DNA from: Fragum whitleyi
Lineage: Eukaryota; Mollusca; Bivalvia; Cardiida; Cardiidae
DNA length: 64,000 nucleotides
Direction: 5' to 3'
NCBI GenBank assembly: GCA_948146395.1
Contig: OX411543.1
Span: forward strand, 61,927,676 to 61,991,675
Positions 63,468-64,000 of the stretch are shown here, piece after piece; the stretch's first letter is position 1; every line of letters begins with the position of its first letter. The notes beneath the pieces were generated by a model. It worked only from the letters and a program-made list of their open reading frames with translations, searched no databases and was not told the DNA's origin. A program made the translations under genes and the position numbers.

Positions 63468-64000
63468 AGTGGTCTCGCGTTACCTCGAGAGGGCGAAAAC
63501 TCGAATTCATGCGGAAGCTCGAGCTCGCTCTCCGGTCCCGACGCGTCTTACTCTATTTTCTTGTTGGTTATTACTGCACTTACTCGAACGCGCGATTGTT
63601 CGATCGCTCGAGCAGCAATCTCAGTCCCGTGGTCAAATTTTACTGCATTCACTCGAGCAAAGGGGTTCGCACCTTTCTGACATCCATTGTTTTGCATTAA
63701 AATTAATTTACAGTGCGTATTTGTTATTTTGGCCCATCGTCAAGAATACCTTTAGGCCTTTTTCACGGGGTTTTCACAAGTCAGAAAACTTGTTTTCACA
63801 CCTCATTGTATGTCACACTTATTCAGATTAAGGGTGTAAATGACGGGAATGTAATGATCAGAGAAAAATTGTCAGACTTTGAGACAACAATAAAACACAC
63901 AGGCATTTTTGTCGAATTAATGCTCATCATCAATTTGAAGGTCATTCGGAAATCATCCTCGTAACTTTCAGCAAATTATTCACCTTTATAACGAAAGATA
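63468..64000 (+). mobile_element. Possible start of a pogo/Tigger-like element (runs off the window)
   Basis: TA, then CAGTGGTCTCGCGTTACC, then a CTCGAG-rich stretch (CTCGAGAGGGCGAAAACTCG, GCTCGAGCTCGC, CACTCGAGC) resembles the ends of Tigger/pogo elements. No second end or transposase lies inside the window. Confidence 0.3.

Overview
The window is AT-rich, intron-rich and packed with repeats, and reads as metazoan nuclear DNA, most probably from a bivalve mollusc. Four signs point there: tandem-unit interspersed elements of the pearl/Helentron-like kind (AGCTCACC hairpin heads, runs of cgtcc/cgtgc, tails that end in a hairpin plus CTTGTT), tRNA-derived SINEs, an expanded-type carbohydrate sulfotransferase gene, and a large transposon protein of a kind I remember as multi-copy in marine invertebrates. 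The species cannot be named from the sequence alone.

Layout. (1) 85-7188 is a complete DNA transposon with terminal inverted repeats. Its minus-strand gene can be rebuilt as three exons (6900-6875, 6443-6334, 5760-1499), giving 1465 codons without a break. The protein combines two N-terminal zinc clusters, a probable RNase-H-fold (DDE) core, a FEN1/XPG-like nuclease domain and a C-terminal tesmin-type CXC domain. That is the architecture I associate with the Academ superfamily. (2) 7400-30190 is intergenic DNA made of dead LINE pieces, satellite-bearing Helentron-like elements, SINEs, foldback MITEs and many copies of one TA-flanked MITE family, here called M1. (3) 30197-58263 is a plus-strand gene for a Golgi-type carbohydrate sulfotransferase (405 codons in my model, five exons). 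Its introns have absorbed most of the rest: about ten M1 copies, a roughly 3.9-kb compound foldback structure (35680-39554), a broken LINE (about 48090-52010) and several hairpin elements. (4) 58264-64000 is downstream DNA with more M1 copies, hairpin MITEs and the possible start of a pogo/Tigger-like element at the edge.

The two points most worth following are the intact transposon at 85-7188 and the compound foldback at 35680-39554. The arms of the foldback are built from degenerate 10-11 bp repeats around an ACACGYT core, so one motif recurs about once per helical turn over hundreds of bases. Clean nested insertions give target-site duplications that let several short families be assigned tentatively: 5 bp with CACAGTC ends, 9 bp for an 88-bp hairpin present twice, and TA for M1. 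The sulfotransferase gene has one weak point, exon 4, whose 5' edge lies inside or against an M1 copy.
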